DNA of 64,000 nucleotides. Source: Bidens hawaiensis. Its lineage: Eukaryota > Streptophyta > Magnoliopsida > Asterales > Asteraceae. Under the pieces are notes generated by a model. It was not told the origin of the DNA, made no database searches, and saw only the letters and a list, made by a program, of their open reading frames with translations. The position numbers were made by a program, and so were the translations under genes. Below, piece by piece: positions 46,801 through 59,000 of the stretch. The stretch spans positions 1 to 64,000 of the forward strand of contig JAIQDT010001733.1 in the NCBI GenBank assembly GCA_021521415.1, read 5' to 3'. Every line of letters starts with the position of its first letter. The first letter of the stretch is position 1.

Positions 46801-48508
46801 AGTGCATTGTTCATATATTCCTGCCTGCAGTATAAAGCTGGATGTACCTGAGTGACAAGCAAGCATTATAATATTAATATTAGCATCTGAACAATCAAAT
46901 TGATTGAAAACACTCTACAAATCGATGTGTTCTGCATCCAGTGATTGTATATGTGAAGCAGATTTGATAACCAAGTTATATACAAGTCAAAAGTGTTCAA
47001 ATTCAATTTTAGATTAAAAAAGATACATATTATCTCTCCAAAATGGGATGTAATTAGAGATGCAACTGCAAACGAGCCGAGCCGCTCACGAGCTAACCGA
47101 GATCGGATAGATAAAAAGCTCGAGTCTCAAAACGAGCCGAGCCTTATCAATCCCGAGCCTCATATAAAGCTCGTTTAGTTATCAAGGCCGCGCTTGCGCC
47201 TTGTATGAGAAGATTGTTAGGCTCATCGAGCCTTGTATATTTTTAAGTTTTAACTATTTTGGACTTGGATGTATTAATTTCACATTGCAGAACCGATCTC
47301 GAGCCGATCTTTTAAACTCATTTAAGGTACTATACACGAGCTCGTGCCGAACTTAGGCTCGTCTAAAGCTTTTCTCAACATATAAATATAAACAAAAAAT
47401 ACATGAATTAATTAATAAGTAATAAACAAGCCGAACTCGAGTTTGATTAACGACTCATGATCCGAGCTCGAGCTTGGCTCATTGACACAGATCTATATTT
47501 TCTAAATCTAGTCATAAGTTTACACAAATTAAACATCTCCTAAACAAATTAACCATACATCACCATATCAGATGCTAAGTAAATCAAATCATCAGTTCAC
47601 AACATGCTAATCTGTTAAACCACAAAAACTGCATATACTTGAGAAAAAATAACCAGATTCGTACTCAACAAACACTCTAAAAACAGAAATAAATACTAAT
47701 AATAGCATTAACAACCCTACTAACTCAATTACACAAAATTCACAGTTTCCAGCACAATAAAAGTGGTTCCTAAATCAAATTCATCAACAAACAAAATTAA
47801 ATGATCGAAACCGAGCTTAGGTTCGTTTAAGGCTTTTCTCAACATATAAATATAATTAAAAAAAAACTGTTTATAAATTAATTAAAAATATAAACGAGCC
47901 GAGCCCAAGCTCAAGCTTAAAAAAACAACTCATGAGCCAAGCTTAGGCTCGTTTAAGGCTTTTCTCTACATATAAACATTAAATATAAATAAAAAATGTA
48001 TTCAAATTAATTATTAAACAATAAACAAGTCGAGCCCAAGCTTGAAAAAACGACTCAAGAGCCAAGCTCGAGCTTTAGAAAAGGAGTTCAAAACGAGCTG
48101 AGCTCGAGCCTAGTTGAGCTTTGGCTCGACTCGTTCACACAGATCCATAGTTTCTGAACCTAGTCATAAGTTTTTACAAATTAACCATATATCACTATAC
48201 CAGATGTTATATAAACTAAATCACACAATTACAGAAATTAAACCAGATCCATACTCAACAAACATTCTACATACAGAAAACAAAAACTAATAATTCAATT
48301 ACACAAAATTCACAGTTTCTAGCATAATAACAGTGCTTCCTGAATCAAATTCATCAACAAAACAAAATTAATAAAACTAATCAACCAAAACCTAACAAAA
48401 ATTAATCAACAATACCTTCGGATGAACCGGATCAGCCAACCTCGGCCGTTTCCTCGGCCGTTTATCCATGTTTCTGTGCGGAAACTCGATGATCCGCTGC
48501 GTCTCCAT
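43837..48508 (-). CDS. AFC1: AFC1-type LAMMER (CLK) dual-specificity protein kinase
   Basis: Twelve exons splice in frame to 428 residues: 48508-48416, 46847-46676, 46605-46579, 46495-46342, 46242-46194, 46119-46005, 45821-45730, 45376-45220, 45134-45070, 44993-44896, 44226-44121 and 43995-43837. All borders are GT/AG. The N-terminus [20 protein letters not shown] closely recalls Arabidopsis AFC1. The kinase core has the Gly loop GEGTFGQV (96-103), Lys118, catalytic loop HTDLKPEN (212-219, Asp214), DFG at 259-261, and the family signature EHLAMMER (320-327). LAMMER kinases phosphorylate SR splicing factors in the nucleus. The basic KRPRKRPR stretch (16-23) could be a nuclear signal. Introns 1 and 10 hold repeat elements. 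No disabling change is seen. Confidence 0.93.
44300..44790. repeat. GTTCGTTCG-rich repeat in kinase intron 10
   Basis: Inverted GTAAACGAAC (near 44331) and TGTTCGGTTAGTTTAC (near 44759) words bound a stretch of GAACGAACATGAACG and GTTCGTTCGTTT motifs. It looks like a small inverted-repeat element. Confidence 0.5.
47050..48150. repeat. GAGCCGAGC-rich dispersed repeats in kinase intron 1
   Basis: Several inverted and direct blocks of AACGAGCCGAGC, GGCTCGTTTAAGGCTTTTCTC and GAGCTCGAG occur at about 47075-47130, 47330-47490, 47810-47960 and 48020-48140. The blocks at 47820, 47945 and 47365 are near copies of one another. They account for the large size of intron 1 (1,568 bp). Confidence 0.65.
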
Positions 48509-48905
48509 CACGTAACGCGGATTGAGAAATTGAGATCTGGAAACATGAATTGAGGGAGTGAATTGGAGTTATGTAGAGTGAATTGGTGGATTATGAAGAG
48601 GAAGGTTGAGATTGTTGGATGGATTTTTTGAGTTAATTAAGAACCCTAGATTTTTTTTATTCAAAGAGGGGTGGTGATGGTGAGGTAGAAAGTAACCATG
48701 GTTGAGTTAAGCGTTGGCAGTTTGATGATGATGGATGACTCATGACTTCTTTTTTAGTTTACCTGCACGTGACGTTATTATCCAGATTTCTTTTTCTTTT
48801 TTCTTTTTTTCAGTTATTTTGGAGTTGATAGTGCATTAGTGTGTTGAGCCAAGCCAATAAAAGTTGGGCCTGGCCCATGTACTTTGTCATGTGTCAAGTA
48901 TTAAT
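48509..48905. other. 5' flank of the kinase gene
   Basis: Presumed promoter/5' UTR region of the minus-strand kinase. It contains a CACGTG-like ACGTGACGT motif at about 48767. No other gene. Confidence 0.4.
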
Positions 48906-48914
48906 TAGTATTAC

Positions 48915-49464
48915 CCATGTACTTTTTTTAATATCCGGGTTTTTGATACCCAAATCCGTACCCGACCTTACCCGTAGGGTACGGATAAGGTATGCATTTC
49001 AGTACCAAAACCCATACCCGGAACCGGACTCGATTTATACCCAGTAATACCCGAAAACCGGAACCGGTTCCATACCCGGAATCGGGTTTCTCCAATACCC
49101 GAAACCGGGTTTTTAAAATACCCGATTTATATCCGAAATTACCCAAAAATACCTGAAAAATGCCTAAAAGTTACTCGAAAATACCCCTAAAAATTGCAAC
49201 CTCTTAAAAAATCCAATATATACCCGAAAAATACCCTGAAAAAAGCCCGAAAAAAACCTGAAAATAAGGTTTATTCAATACCCAAAAATAGGGATTCAAA
49301 TACCCGGTTCTATACCCGACTCGAACCCGATGCATAGGGTATGGTTTTTAGAGACAATACCCGGACCCGGACCCGGACCCGACCCGGTTATTGCCAATAC
49401 CCGATTTTCCAATACCCGGTCATACCCGAACCCGGGTATTTGAAAAACCTGATTTGTGCACCTC
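48915..49464. mobile_element. MITE with 9-bp target duplication, TACCCG-rich
   Basis: Target duplication TAGTATTAC at 48906-48914 and 49465-49473. The inner ends GGGTTTTTGATACCC and (reverse-complemented right) GGTTTTTCAAATACCC match, and the right end reads GAGGTGCACAAAT. The interior consists of AATACCCG/ACCCGAAA words. A 9-bp duplication suggests a Mutator-type origin. Confidence 0.7.
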
Positions 49465-49511
49465 TAGTATTACTCATGATTCAAATCTTCTATAGACTTG
49501 TAGCTTCGGCC

Positions 49512-49856
49512 AGAGGTGTACAAAACCGGTTTTAATCCCAAACCGAACAAGTTTGGTCAACGGCTGGTCAAAACCGGTTTGACTCGAACCGGTTCGGGTT
49601 ATAAACAGGTTTAGAAGCAAGATAGTCCGGCCTGGTCACGTCGGTTCGGTCCGGTTTATAAACCGATTTTAGTCGGTTTTAAATCGGTTTTCCTCAAACC
49701 GATTTGGTTTTAAAACCGGTTTGGTAGATCTTAAGGGGAACCGGTCTTGAAACTGGCGGTTTGAATCGGTTTGGGAACTGGTTTGGATGAAACCGGTTTT
49801 AAACCCAAACCAGTTCGGTTCAGTATGTCCAAAACCGGTTTTTTTTGTACACCTCT
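49512..49856. mobile_element. MITE with 10-bp target duplication, AAACCGG-rich
   Basis: Ends are AGAGGTGTACAAAA and, reverse-complemented, AGAGGTGTACAAAA. The target duplication AGCTTCGGCC is at 49502-49511 and 49857-49866. The interior is full of AAACCGGTTT. The terminus resembles the GAGGTGCAC end of the preceding element, so the two may share a family. Confidence 0.85.
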
Positions 49857-49909
49857 AGCTTCGGCCTTTGGTGGCGCTTCACTTGAGTTGGTTTTACAGT
49901 TCTACGTTT

Positions 49910-50270
49910 CTACCTAGAGGTACAAATACTGATTTTTGGAATATTGGCTACTACTCATAACTGATTATTGGTCAAACTGCCAAAACCAGTTATTGATGGA
50001 AAATCTCTAACCTATGTAACCTATTGGTCAAACTGTCGAAACCAGTTATTAATGGAAAATCTCTAACCTTTGTAACCGTCGGTTCGGTGTGATTATGAAT
50101 CAGTTAATCGATAATATCAACCTTATTAACACTAAACGTATTAATCTATTTTGAGTTAACCAGTTTCTTCTATTAGGGTTATTAACAAGTTAACCGGTTA
50201 CGATTTACACCTCTTGTACCATGATTATGGTTCAGTTAACCGGTTACGATTTACGCCTCTTGTACCATGT
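49910..50270. repeat. Repeats with AACCAGTTATT and GGTTACGATTTAC duplications
   Basis: The block 'ggtcaaactg..aaaccagttatt.atggaaaatctctaacct' occurs twice (about 49970 and 50028). 'ttaaccggttacgatttac.cctcttgtaccatg' also occurs twice (about 50190 and 50238). The start AGAGGTACAAATAC and the ACACCTCT word near 50206 suggest another GAGGTGTAC-type element with unclear ends. Confidence 0.5.
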
Positions 50271-50316
50271 ATTTGGTTTTTCGGAAAACGTATGTGAAAA
50301 TTATGTTGGTGTAAAC

Positions 50317-50890
50317 CAATGTTTTAAAAACCGGTACGTACCGGCCGGTTGAACCGGTTATACCGGATTTTCGTAAGGTCACCGGTATTTAGAGTCTGGT
50401 ATTTTTGGGCGGTTTGATAGAACATCGTACCGCCGGTTTTTTTGAAAATACCGGTTTAAACCGGCAAACCGGTTTTAAATCCAAAAGATTTTTGATATTT
50501 TTTGCCGCCCATATTTTTAAAAATGACTTTTAACATAGCGGATAAAGTTGAAACGAATAAACACGATAAACGACGATTAGTTATTCAACCAAATTTGTAT
50601 CATGCAAATCCATGTTTGTTTATTTACATCTTTTGCAATCGACTACTTTTGTATACAAAGTATATAAACTTTCTATCAAACTTGACCATTGTTCATGTGC
50701 AATATTTTGTTCAAGTGTCATGTTTATTAATGTTTTTTTGGGTTATTTTTTGAGTTGAAAATGCATTTATATGGAATTACAAGGTAAATTATTTAACCCG
50801 GTTGAACCTCCCGGTATATTCCGGTTTAACTGGTTGTACCATTTTTAAACCAAATCCGGTACGGGTAAAATACCGGTTTTTAAAACATTG
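50317..50890. mobile_element. hAT-type MITE, 574 bp, CAATGTTTT ends
   Basis: Ends are CAATGTTTTAAAAACCGGTA and, reverse-complemented, CAATGTTTTAAAAACCGGTA. The flanking 8-mers GTGTAAAC (50309-50316) and ATGTAAAC (50891-50898) match at 7 of 8 positions. CCGG-rich subterminal parts surround an AT-rich centre. It is related to the element at 23118-23660. Confidence 0.8.
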
Positions 50891-51036
50891 ATGTAAACCA
50901 GTCTAAACTTTAGTATACCATTTAATCATTTATATAAAATAAATAAATAAAAACATGGTAGGATATATGTTCATTATGATATGATAAATACAGTAAAGCT
51001 CAATTTGTTTATGAATATTTTATAGAAAATTGAAAT

Positions 51037-51768
51037 ATTGGTTTTAAATAATCTCCAACTATGTCTTGTTGGCAAATAACAGTCTCAACTTTAAATTTGG
51101 TTGGTAGCGGTCCCAACTAAAGGGGTATTTGTTTTTAACGGACCGTGACTAACGGATGTTAACCCCGCTAGTGATTTGCTGGCGTGGACCGTCTTCTCCG
51201 GCTGCATCAAGCCGGAAACCTACAACTCGCCTTCGTTCTCCAAAATATCGTTACACGTTCTCTCTTTCTCTCTCTCTCCCCTTATTCGAAACCTAACCGA
51301 CATGTCGCTGTCGTTGTCTCCGGCGAAATTCACCCTTGTCAATCGTGCACCATTCAAGGTAATTGGCACATCATTCGACTCGTTTTGATTCCCTTAAAAA
51401 ATGACCTATGTTTATTTTGTAAATCATGTAACATTGATTTCGGATTTTTGAAAATAAGATCGGGTTTTATATCTAGGGATTGGCCATGGTAAAAGATGAA
51501 ATCTGCTTCATTGTCTAATTTCCGATGTGGTTTAAAGAGGGAGGGAGACGGTGTAACGATATTAGGGAGAATGGAGGCGAGCTGCAGGTTTCTGGCGTGA
51601 TGCGGCCGAAGAAGAAGGTCCGCGTCAGCAAATAACTAACAGAGTTAACATCCGTTAGTTGCGGTCCATTAAAAACAAATACCCCTTTAGTTGGGATCGT
51701 TACCAACTAAGTTTAAAGTTGAGACTGTTATTTGTTAATATGACATAGTTGGATTATTTAAAATCAAT
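51037..51768. mobile_element. Long-TIR Mutator-type element with a possible captured exon (Pack-MULE candidate)
   Basis: Arms of about 250 bp (51037-51294 and, inverted, about 51524-51768) share ATTTTAAATAATC.CCAACTATG, AACTAAAGGGGTATTTG, TTAACGGACCG-like and AATATCGTTACAC blocks. The central ~230 bp on the plus strand reads MSLSLSPAKFTLVNRAPFK directly before GTAATT, like a first exon with a plastid transit-type start and its splice donor. No transposase. No clear 9-bp target duplication was found. Confidence 0.65.
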
Positions 51769-53289
51769 AGTCGTACAAAATTTCAAACATTTTATATATA
51801 CACTTATACAGTTTAATGTTTATATTTGTTCCTGCACATAAAAAAGAATATTTTGGTAAACCATTTTTTATGAGCTTCCGCCGCAAGCGAATCAAAGCTT
51901 TAACATGTCAATCCAACCTAAATGGGTCTAACACTGGTGAGCCCAAAATAGGGTTGGACCATTAGAGTTTTATTAGCCCAAATACCTTTATTATTTTTTT
52001 TCCCAAAGTACATATATTGTAATTTGTAATCTCAAATATGAGCATGACTGACTTTTGTCTTGGAGTGTTCGAGGTGCTTAAAGCCCTTGGCCCCTCTAAC
52101 GAGTATTTTCTTTTTGTGGTCGAAGCCCGATTTATAACACGATAAGAAGAAACCAACACCAACACTAAAGACGGATCTACTATAGTAGGCTGGTAATTGA
52201 GACATGATACATGAATACATGACACCTACTTACACAACTTTAACAGGTATCAGGTACGCCCTTGATAGGTTTCGTGTACTAAACAGGTAGACACGAATTG
52301 ACCTGCTAATTTTCGAGCCTAAACAGGTAAAATATATGTTTACTTGTTAATTACTCGTTAGTACCTAATTAGACTTTTTGTATAAAAAAAGACATATAAT
52401 AATAAAATTTGTTATATTATACTGATCCAGATTCCAGACGCATCTACCATCCAGACTCCGCAAGCAACAGCGGCGCACATCCAAATCTCCGGTAGTCACC
52501 TCTGGCCTCCGTTTCCCCAGTCTCCCTCCACGTCTCCCTCTCCACGACCACATCTCCGGTTCTCGATCACCGCCTTCATATCTCCGATTCTCTAGTTGCA
52601 GCGACGCCGTCCACCGACTTTTGTTTCACTAAAAAGGTTGATGAACATGTGTTTTAAACACAGCTCTTATCGTGTGTACCTGGTATTAACAGGTTCGTAT
52701 TTGGGAAACAGGTACATGATAAAGTTTTCGTGTCGTATACAAGCATACATGTTTCGTGTTTGTGTCTTATCGTGTACAGGTATACATGATATGCCAGCCC
52801 TATGCTGTAGCTTTCTCTTCTGACACTGTTACCCAAGACCTTATCGTGTATGATGCGGTATATGGTTTTAACAATTGTCATTATGTTATTTGAATCAAGT
52901 CAGCTTGAGACACCTAGGTTCGAATTCTATTCACATTCTAATTTCATAAGGACTCAATTGGTAACATGAACTTCAAATTCGTAGGGGATATAAATCACAT
53001 ATACAACAATTGAATTTAAATACTCAAATAATAAACCCCTCTAACTTAACTTTATGTGTATCAATAATCTTTGAGAATCTATGCAATGATCTAATGATTT
53101 CATGGGCTAATCATGTTAAATTATTTTATTCTAACGTGTTAAATAGAAGAATATTTTTTTTATTAATGGAAAATCTCTTTAAGGCGCCTCATATTTAAAA
53201 TTGAACAATTTGAAATGAATCTTTGTACAAAAAAGCCAAAGTGGAGCCCACACACCCCCCAAATGGTCAAATAAATATTCAACTCTTTG
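51769..53289. other. Intergenic between the TIR element and the kinesin gene
   Basis: It includes 'acaggtacgccc/aacaggtagacac' repeat-like DNA at 52230-52360 and a pyrimidine-rich stretch at 52430-52590, with no recognisable exon. The last 250 bp is the promoter side of the kinesin gene. Confidence 0.4.
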
Positions 53290-53300
53290 TAGCCGTTAGC
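53290..53300 (-). promoter_or_regulatory. Mitosis-specific activator (MSA) element
   Basis: The minus strand reads GCTAACGGCTA. This fits the MSA consensus YCYAACGGYYA at 10 of 11 positions, with the AACGG core intact. MSA elements bind three-repeat MYB factors and give G2/M-phase transcription, as expected for a mitotic kinesin. It lies 258 bp upstream of the ATG. Confidence 0.6.
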
Positions 53301-53557
53301 AAGCAATTCAAACCCACACACATTCGATTCACAAAGCATCGATCTTTAATCACTTCAGCCTAATTTAATTTATTCACTTCAATCGCAGGTAAAACTTCAC
53401 TATTTCACTTTCAATTTCGTCTTTTTATACAGTTTCGAGCTTGATTTGTGATAAATTATGTTTCTAGGGTTTCAATAATTTGCTTTTAATTTGATGGTTT
53501 TATATAGTTTAGTGCTTGATTTGTGATAAATTGTGTTTTTAGGGTTTGATTGTATAA

Positions 53558-56013
53558 ATGGAGTATAAGAGGAGTATGAATTCGATGACGCCGGGTCAGA
53601 GTGGAAAAGTTGGAGTCGGAATGGCGGCTAACCCGTTGCCGTTTCTCACGCCTAGACCGGAACGTAGGCGGCTGGATTCGAGAGGTATAGATTGGAATTC
53701 GAGTAAAGGTGACAAGGATTGCGGAGAAGTTAATATCCAAGTTCTGGTTAGATGCAGGTATATGTTGTTAATTTTAGCTAGGTGTTTGATTTATGTGTGA
53801 TTTAGGGTCCTGCATTAATAATTGAATTGATCCAATTACGGTTTGTGTATTCGATGGAGATCGTATGTCATAGATGTTGCAAACAATAGATTCAAACAGC
53901 CTTTTTTTTTTTTAATTTTCATTTCAACTGTGAAATTATTTGTTTGTCCTAAAATCTTAACTTGATTGATTAATTGACTAAACTAACATGGTCCTTGTTG
54001 AGCCTTTATCTTTGTCGCTTGAGCTCAACTAGGCTCGAGCTCGGCTCATTTCAAGCTCTTTCTTTGAGGCTTGAGCTCGGCTATTTCAAGCTCTTTTTTT
54101 AAAGCTTGAGCTTGGCTTGTGAGTCATTTTTCCAACTCGGGCTTGATAATCAAATGAGATTTAATTGAGGTTTGGGCTCGGCTCGAGCTTGATGAGGCTC
54201 GGCTCATTTCGAGCTTTTTATCGATCCGATCTCGAGTAACTCGCGAGCAGCTCGACTCGTTTGCACCCCTGATTTTTTTTTATCAAATTTACATGAAAGT
54301 TGTGAAACTTGTGTATGGTTTCTTGTGATTGTTCCAACATTGTATCGGATATGCACAATTCTTGATGTGTTGAATTTGCTAGAAAACGAGTTAAAATGTC
54401 TTCCAAATCTTAATTTTCTAATGTTCTCATAGGCCCTTAAGTGATGAAGAACGAAAGTGCAATGTACCAAGGGTGATAACATGCAATGAGCACAAAAGAG
54501 AAGTCTCTATATTGCAAAATGTTGCTAACAAACAAGTGGACAAAATCTTCACCTTTGACAAGGTACATCAGTTATTCTGTATACCTTTTTAATGTGAACA
54601 ATTATCTTATTAATAAATATTTCTGTTGAAGGTTTTCGGACCCAAAGCGCAACAGAGGTCGGTATACGATCAGGCAATATATCCTATTGTAAATGAAGTG
54701 CTTGAGGGCTTCAACTGCACGGTGTTTGCATATGGTCAAACTGGTACCGGTAAAACATACACAATGGAGGGAGGCATGAGAAATAAGGTAGTTAAAATTA
54801 AGCGAACAATAAAACTCTTCTCACACACCTTATGATATTGACATAATAACAATTCTCTTAACTTTATTCTCATTTAAGGGTGGAGAATTACCTGCTGAGG
54901 CTGGTGTAATTCCAAGAGCAGTTCGTCAAATATTTGACACTTTAGAAGCTCAAAACGCTGATTATAGCATGAAAGTTACTTTTTTGGAACTTTACAATGA
55001 AGAAATAGTTGATCTTCTCACCACAGAAGACAGCACAAGATCTTTAGAGGACAAGCAAAAAAAGCCCATATCATTAATGGAAGATGGAAAAGGTTGTGTT
55101 TGTGTAAGAGGCTTAGAAGAAGAAGCTGTATATAGTGCAAATGATATTTATAACCTTTTAGAACGAGGTGCTGCTAAAAGGCGTACAGCAGATACATTGT
55201 TAAATAAGCGAAGCAGGTACACTTATTCTTACACTTGATCTTTAGTCTAACACATTAATTGTTTATAAAAAAATGGACAACGAGAATCAATAACCACTTT
55301 CAATATTCATTGTAGAATATATACCACTTGTAGCCTAAGTACTCTTTTTTTCTGTTTTTTTCTTTTTTTCTTTTTGGCAGTCGTTCTCATTCGGTTTTTA
55401 CAATAACCGTACACGTCAAACAAGCAACGATTGGTAGTGAGGAGCTAGTTAAATACGGAAAGCTTAATCTTGTTGATTTAGCAGGATCAGAAAATATCTC
55501 CCGATCAGGGGCCCGAGATGTAAGTAAAAACAGATATATTTTTTATTCCCAAAAATGCTATATTCTTTCTGATATAATAAAAATTATTTTTTGTATTGAT
55601 TTTAGGGTAGAGCAAGGGAAGCTGGAGAAATAAATAAGAGCTTGCTTACTCTGGGTCGTGTCATTAATTCACTTGTAGAACATTCGGGTCATGTGCCTTA
55701 CAGGTTGGTGTTGATATTTTAGATATCTTATAGTACTGTTGAAGATTACCCAGCAACAATATTATTACAATAATTATTCTAATCGACATGTGTTTAATTT
55801 TACAGGGACAGCAAACTGACCAGACTGTTACGTGACTCACTTGGTGGGAAAACCAAAACATGCATCATTGCAACGGTTTCTCAGTCTGCTCATTGTTTAG
55901 AAGAAACATTAAGCACTTTAGACTATGCACACCGTGCTAAAAACATCAAGAACAAGCCAGAGGTCAGCATGGATATAATTATAATTCTTACATATACAAT
56001 TATATAGACGTAT

Positions 56014-56050
<37 letters not shown>

Positions 56051-59000
56051 ACCGTATTAAAATTTATAGCTGCTGTTCTAAAAAAAACTTTACTTAAATT
56101 TATATAATTTATTGCAGGCAAATCAGAAAATGTCAAAAGCTATGCTTCTGAAAGATATGTATTTGGAAATTGAGAAAATGAAACAAGGTTTATTTTGCAT
56201 TATCCATAATTTTTGGCATAATTTATTAATGTTGCTTATGAGTTTATATATGTATATATACTATTACAATATATGCAGATCTTCGAGCAGCTAGGGAAAA
56301 GAATGGTGTTTATATTTCACATGAAAGATATGCACAGGAAGAAGCTGAAAAGAAGGTATGCATCCATGAAAATGCCAAATTTTATTTCACAACAATATCT
56401 TTTATTTATATGTGATTATGTTGACGATTGCATCATCTTTACAGTTGAAGAATGAAAAAATTGAGCAACTGGAGATTGATCTAAACATTAACGAGAAGGT
56501 AAACTAGTTAGTAGTTGCATTTTATCTACCTTCACTAATTACTTGAAGCATTACTGAAAAATGAAAATTATTTATATTTTTTATTATAGGAAGTAAATAA
56601 ATACCGTGAGCTCTATGAAAGTGAACATGAAAAGAGGTTGAGTTTAGAAAGTGATCTTAATGATTGCAAGGTATGAAATGAGCAGTAAACTTGTGCAAAC
56701 GAATTTATGAATTTTGATTCTAGTTTTTTTATAATTTCTGTTAATATTGAATTCAGGAAAATTTGGAGAACAGTAACAAGGCCTTGTTAGATATTCAAGG
56801 AAAACATAAGGAAGCCATGTTAATGTTGAAGAAAAAAGATTTTATCATCTCCAAACTTCTGGATTCAGGTCAATTGGTCAACCCTTTGTTTATTACCTCA
56901 ATATCAATAATTCTGATTATTTTTGTTAAAAAAAACAGAAAACTGTCTGGTTGAACATGCAAAAGGTCTGCGAAACAAACTACAAGATGCAACAGAGGAC
57001 GTGACCGTATTATCTTCCAAAATAGGTAAAGCCATTATCATATTGTGTTCATTTTAATTTATATTTTGCTGGGTAATAAAAACTAATTCATTAAATGTTG
57101 GGTTTATAGATCATAAGAGCAAGTTAGAAGCAGAAAACAATGGGCTGCTTTTGTCATTTAGTTGTCAACTAAATCACGGCTTAAAAGACCTGCAAAAGGT
57201 TATTATAAGTTCGGTTTCACAGCAACAACAGCAAATGAGATCCATGGAAGAACACGTTGCTTTGTTCCTTGATAGTAAACATAATGTAAGAAATTAACTT
57301 ATTTTCAAAATTTACAAATTCACGACTAATTTATCTGTTATTTACCAGAATGCCCAGATCTTGGAATCTAGAATCAACAACATAACCGACACGTACACTT
57401 CGGGCATGATGTCATTAAATAAGCTAGTTGGCACTTTGCAATTGAAAGCTTCTTCTGATTTGACTCATATGAAGTCCAAAATAACTAATCAAATAATGGC
57501 AGTTGAGAATGTAAGGAATCTATTTTTTCAGCATAAGAATCTATTACCATCTTTCGAGATTCAAACAAATAATTTTTTTTTCCTGAAGTTACATATTTTT
57601 TAGCAATATGTTTACAAACGTTGTTTTGCTATTTTGTGTAAACAGATCTTTCAAGATGCAATTATGGAGGCTAAAAATGCCACATGTGATATTCAAAACT
57701 CTATAGCTGATCAAAAGCAAGAATTGGCTTTATCTGCTCAACAACATGAACAAGTGAGTCCTTTCTTAACTTAAAAGTTTTCAAGTTTATTATATTTTTT
57801 TATTGATTTTATTTATTTCCAACAAATATTCAATACTCTTTATATTTGATACTGTTTTGATTTTTCTTTCTAATTGTATAGGGACTACGTAAGAGTTTGT
57901 CTTCTGCGCACGAGATCGCGACCGCAACGATTAATTTCTTCAATAATCTAAGTCAGCAAGCAACTAAACTCATGGCAGCTCTTGAACAAAATCATAAAAC
58001 TAGATCTCGTGAGCTGGCAGAATTTGAGAGAAACTTCAAGGTCAAGAAAAGCAATAATATTGATAAATTATTTATAATAAAGTATGCGAGTTTAATAAAT
58101 AACTTGACAAAAGCTAAATTTTGAGTTATTACAATCTGTTTCACAGGAAGATGCAACTAGAGAACAACAACTGGCAATAGAAAACATTTCAGCAATTGTA
58201 AGAAACCTAACATCAAAACAAACTTCAATGGTAAGCTAGAAGACCCTTTGTTTGTACATATCTCGATTTCGTGAAGGAAAAATGTTAATCCATAATCAAT
58301 ATCATGATCAGGTTACCGAGGTGTCACGAAAAGTTGACGATTCAAGTTCAGAAGATAACAAACGGTTGTTGAAAGATTTGTCTGACATGGCGCAAATATC
58401 AAATGATGGAAAACATGAGATGAATGAATATATAGAGATATCAAAAACTCGTTTTACAGAAGACACATTTATTTCAACTGAGAACCGAACCATTATGGAG
58501 AATTGCCTTGAAGAGTGGTAAGTATTATTGTGTTGGTTAAATACTAAAATACTAAACTTTATATGCCACTTTTAACTTTTATGGAAAATTGGCTTGCAGT
58601 ACAAACAAGGTTGAGAAATCTTTGCAACACTGGGATAACACAAAGTCAACTATCAGTCAACTTAATGAGAGTAGTATGGTTGATACAGAATCATTTATAA
58701 GGTACTATACATTATAGTATATATTTATTTTATTCTTGTTGCATTTTTTTGACCACTTTAATATTTTGTACAGTGAAACGATGCGTGTAAATAAACTCAG
58801 AAATGAAGATATTGATGCAGCACACGTGTCAATGGATGCATTAGTTCAAACACATACTAATGATCTGAAATCAACTGTTAATGGTAATCTTAAACTATAA
58901 TCATATGTGATTAACTTTAAAGAATTTATCTACTTTTGAACCGATAATCTAATTGGGAAAATGGTGTTACAAGCAGATTCACTGATGCTGGACCGAGAAA

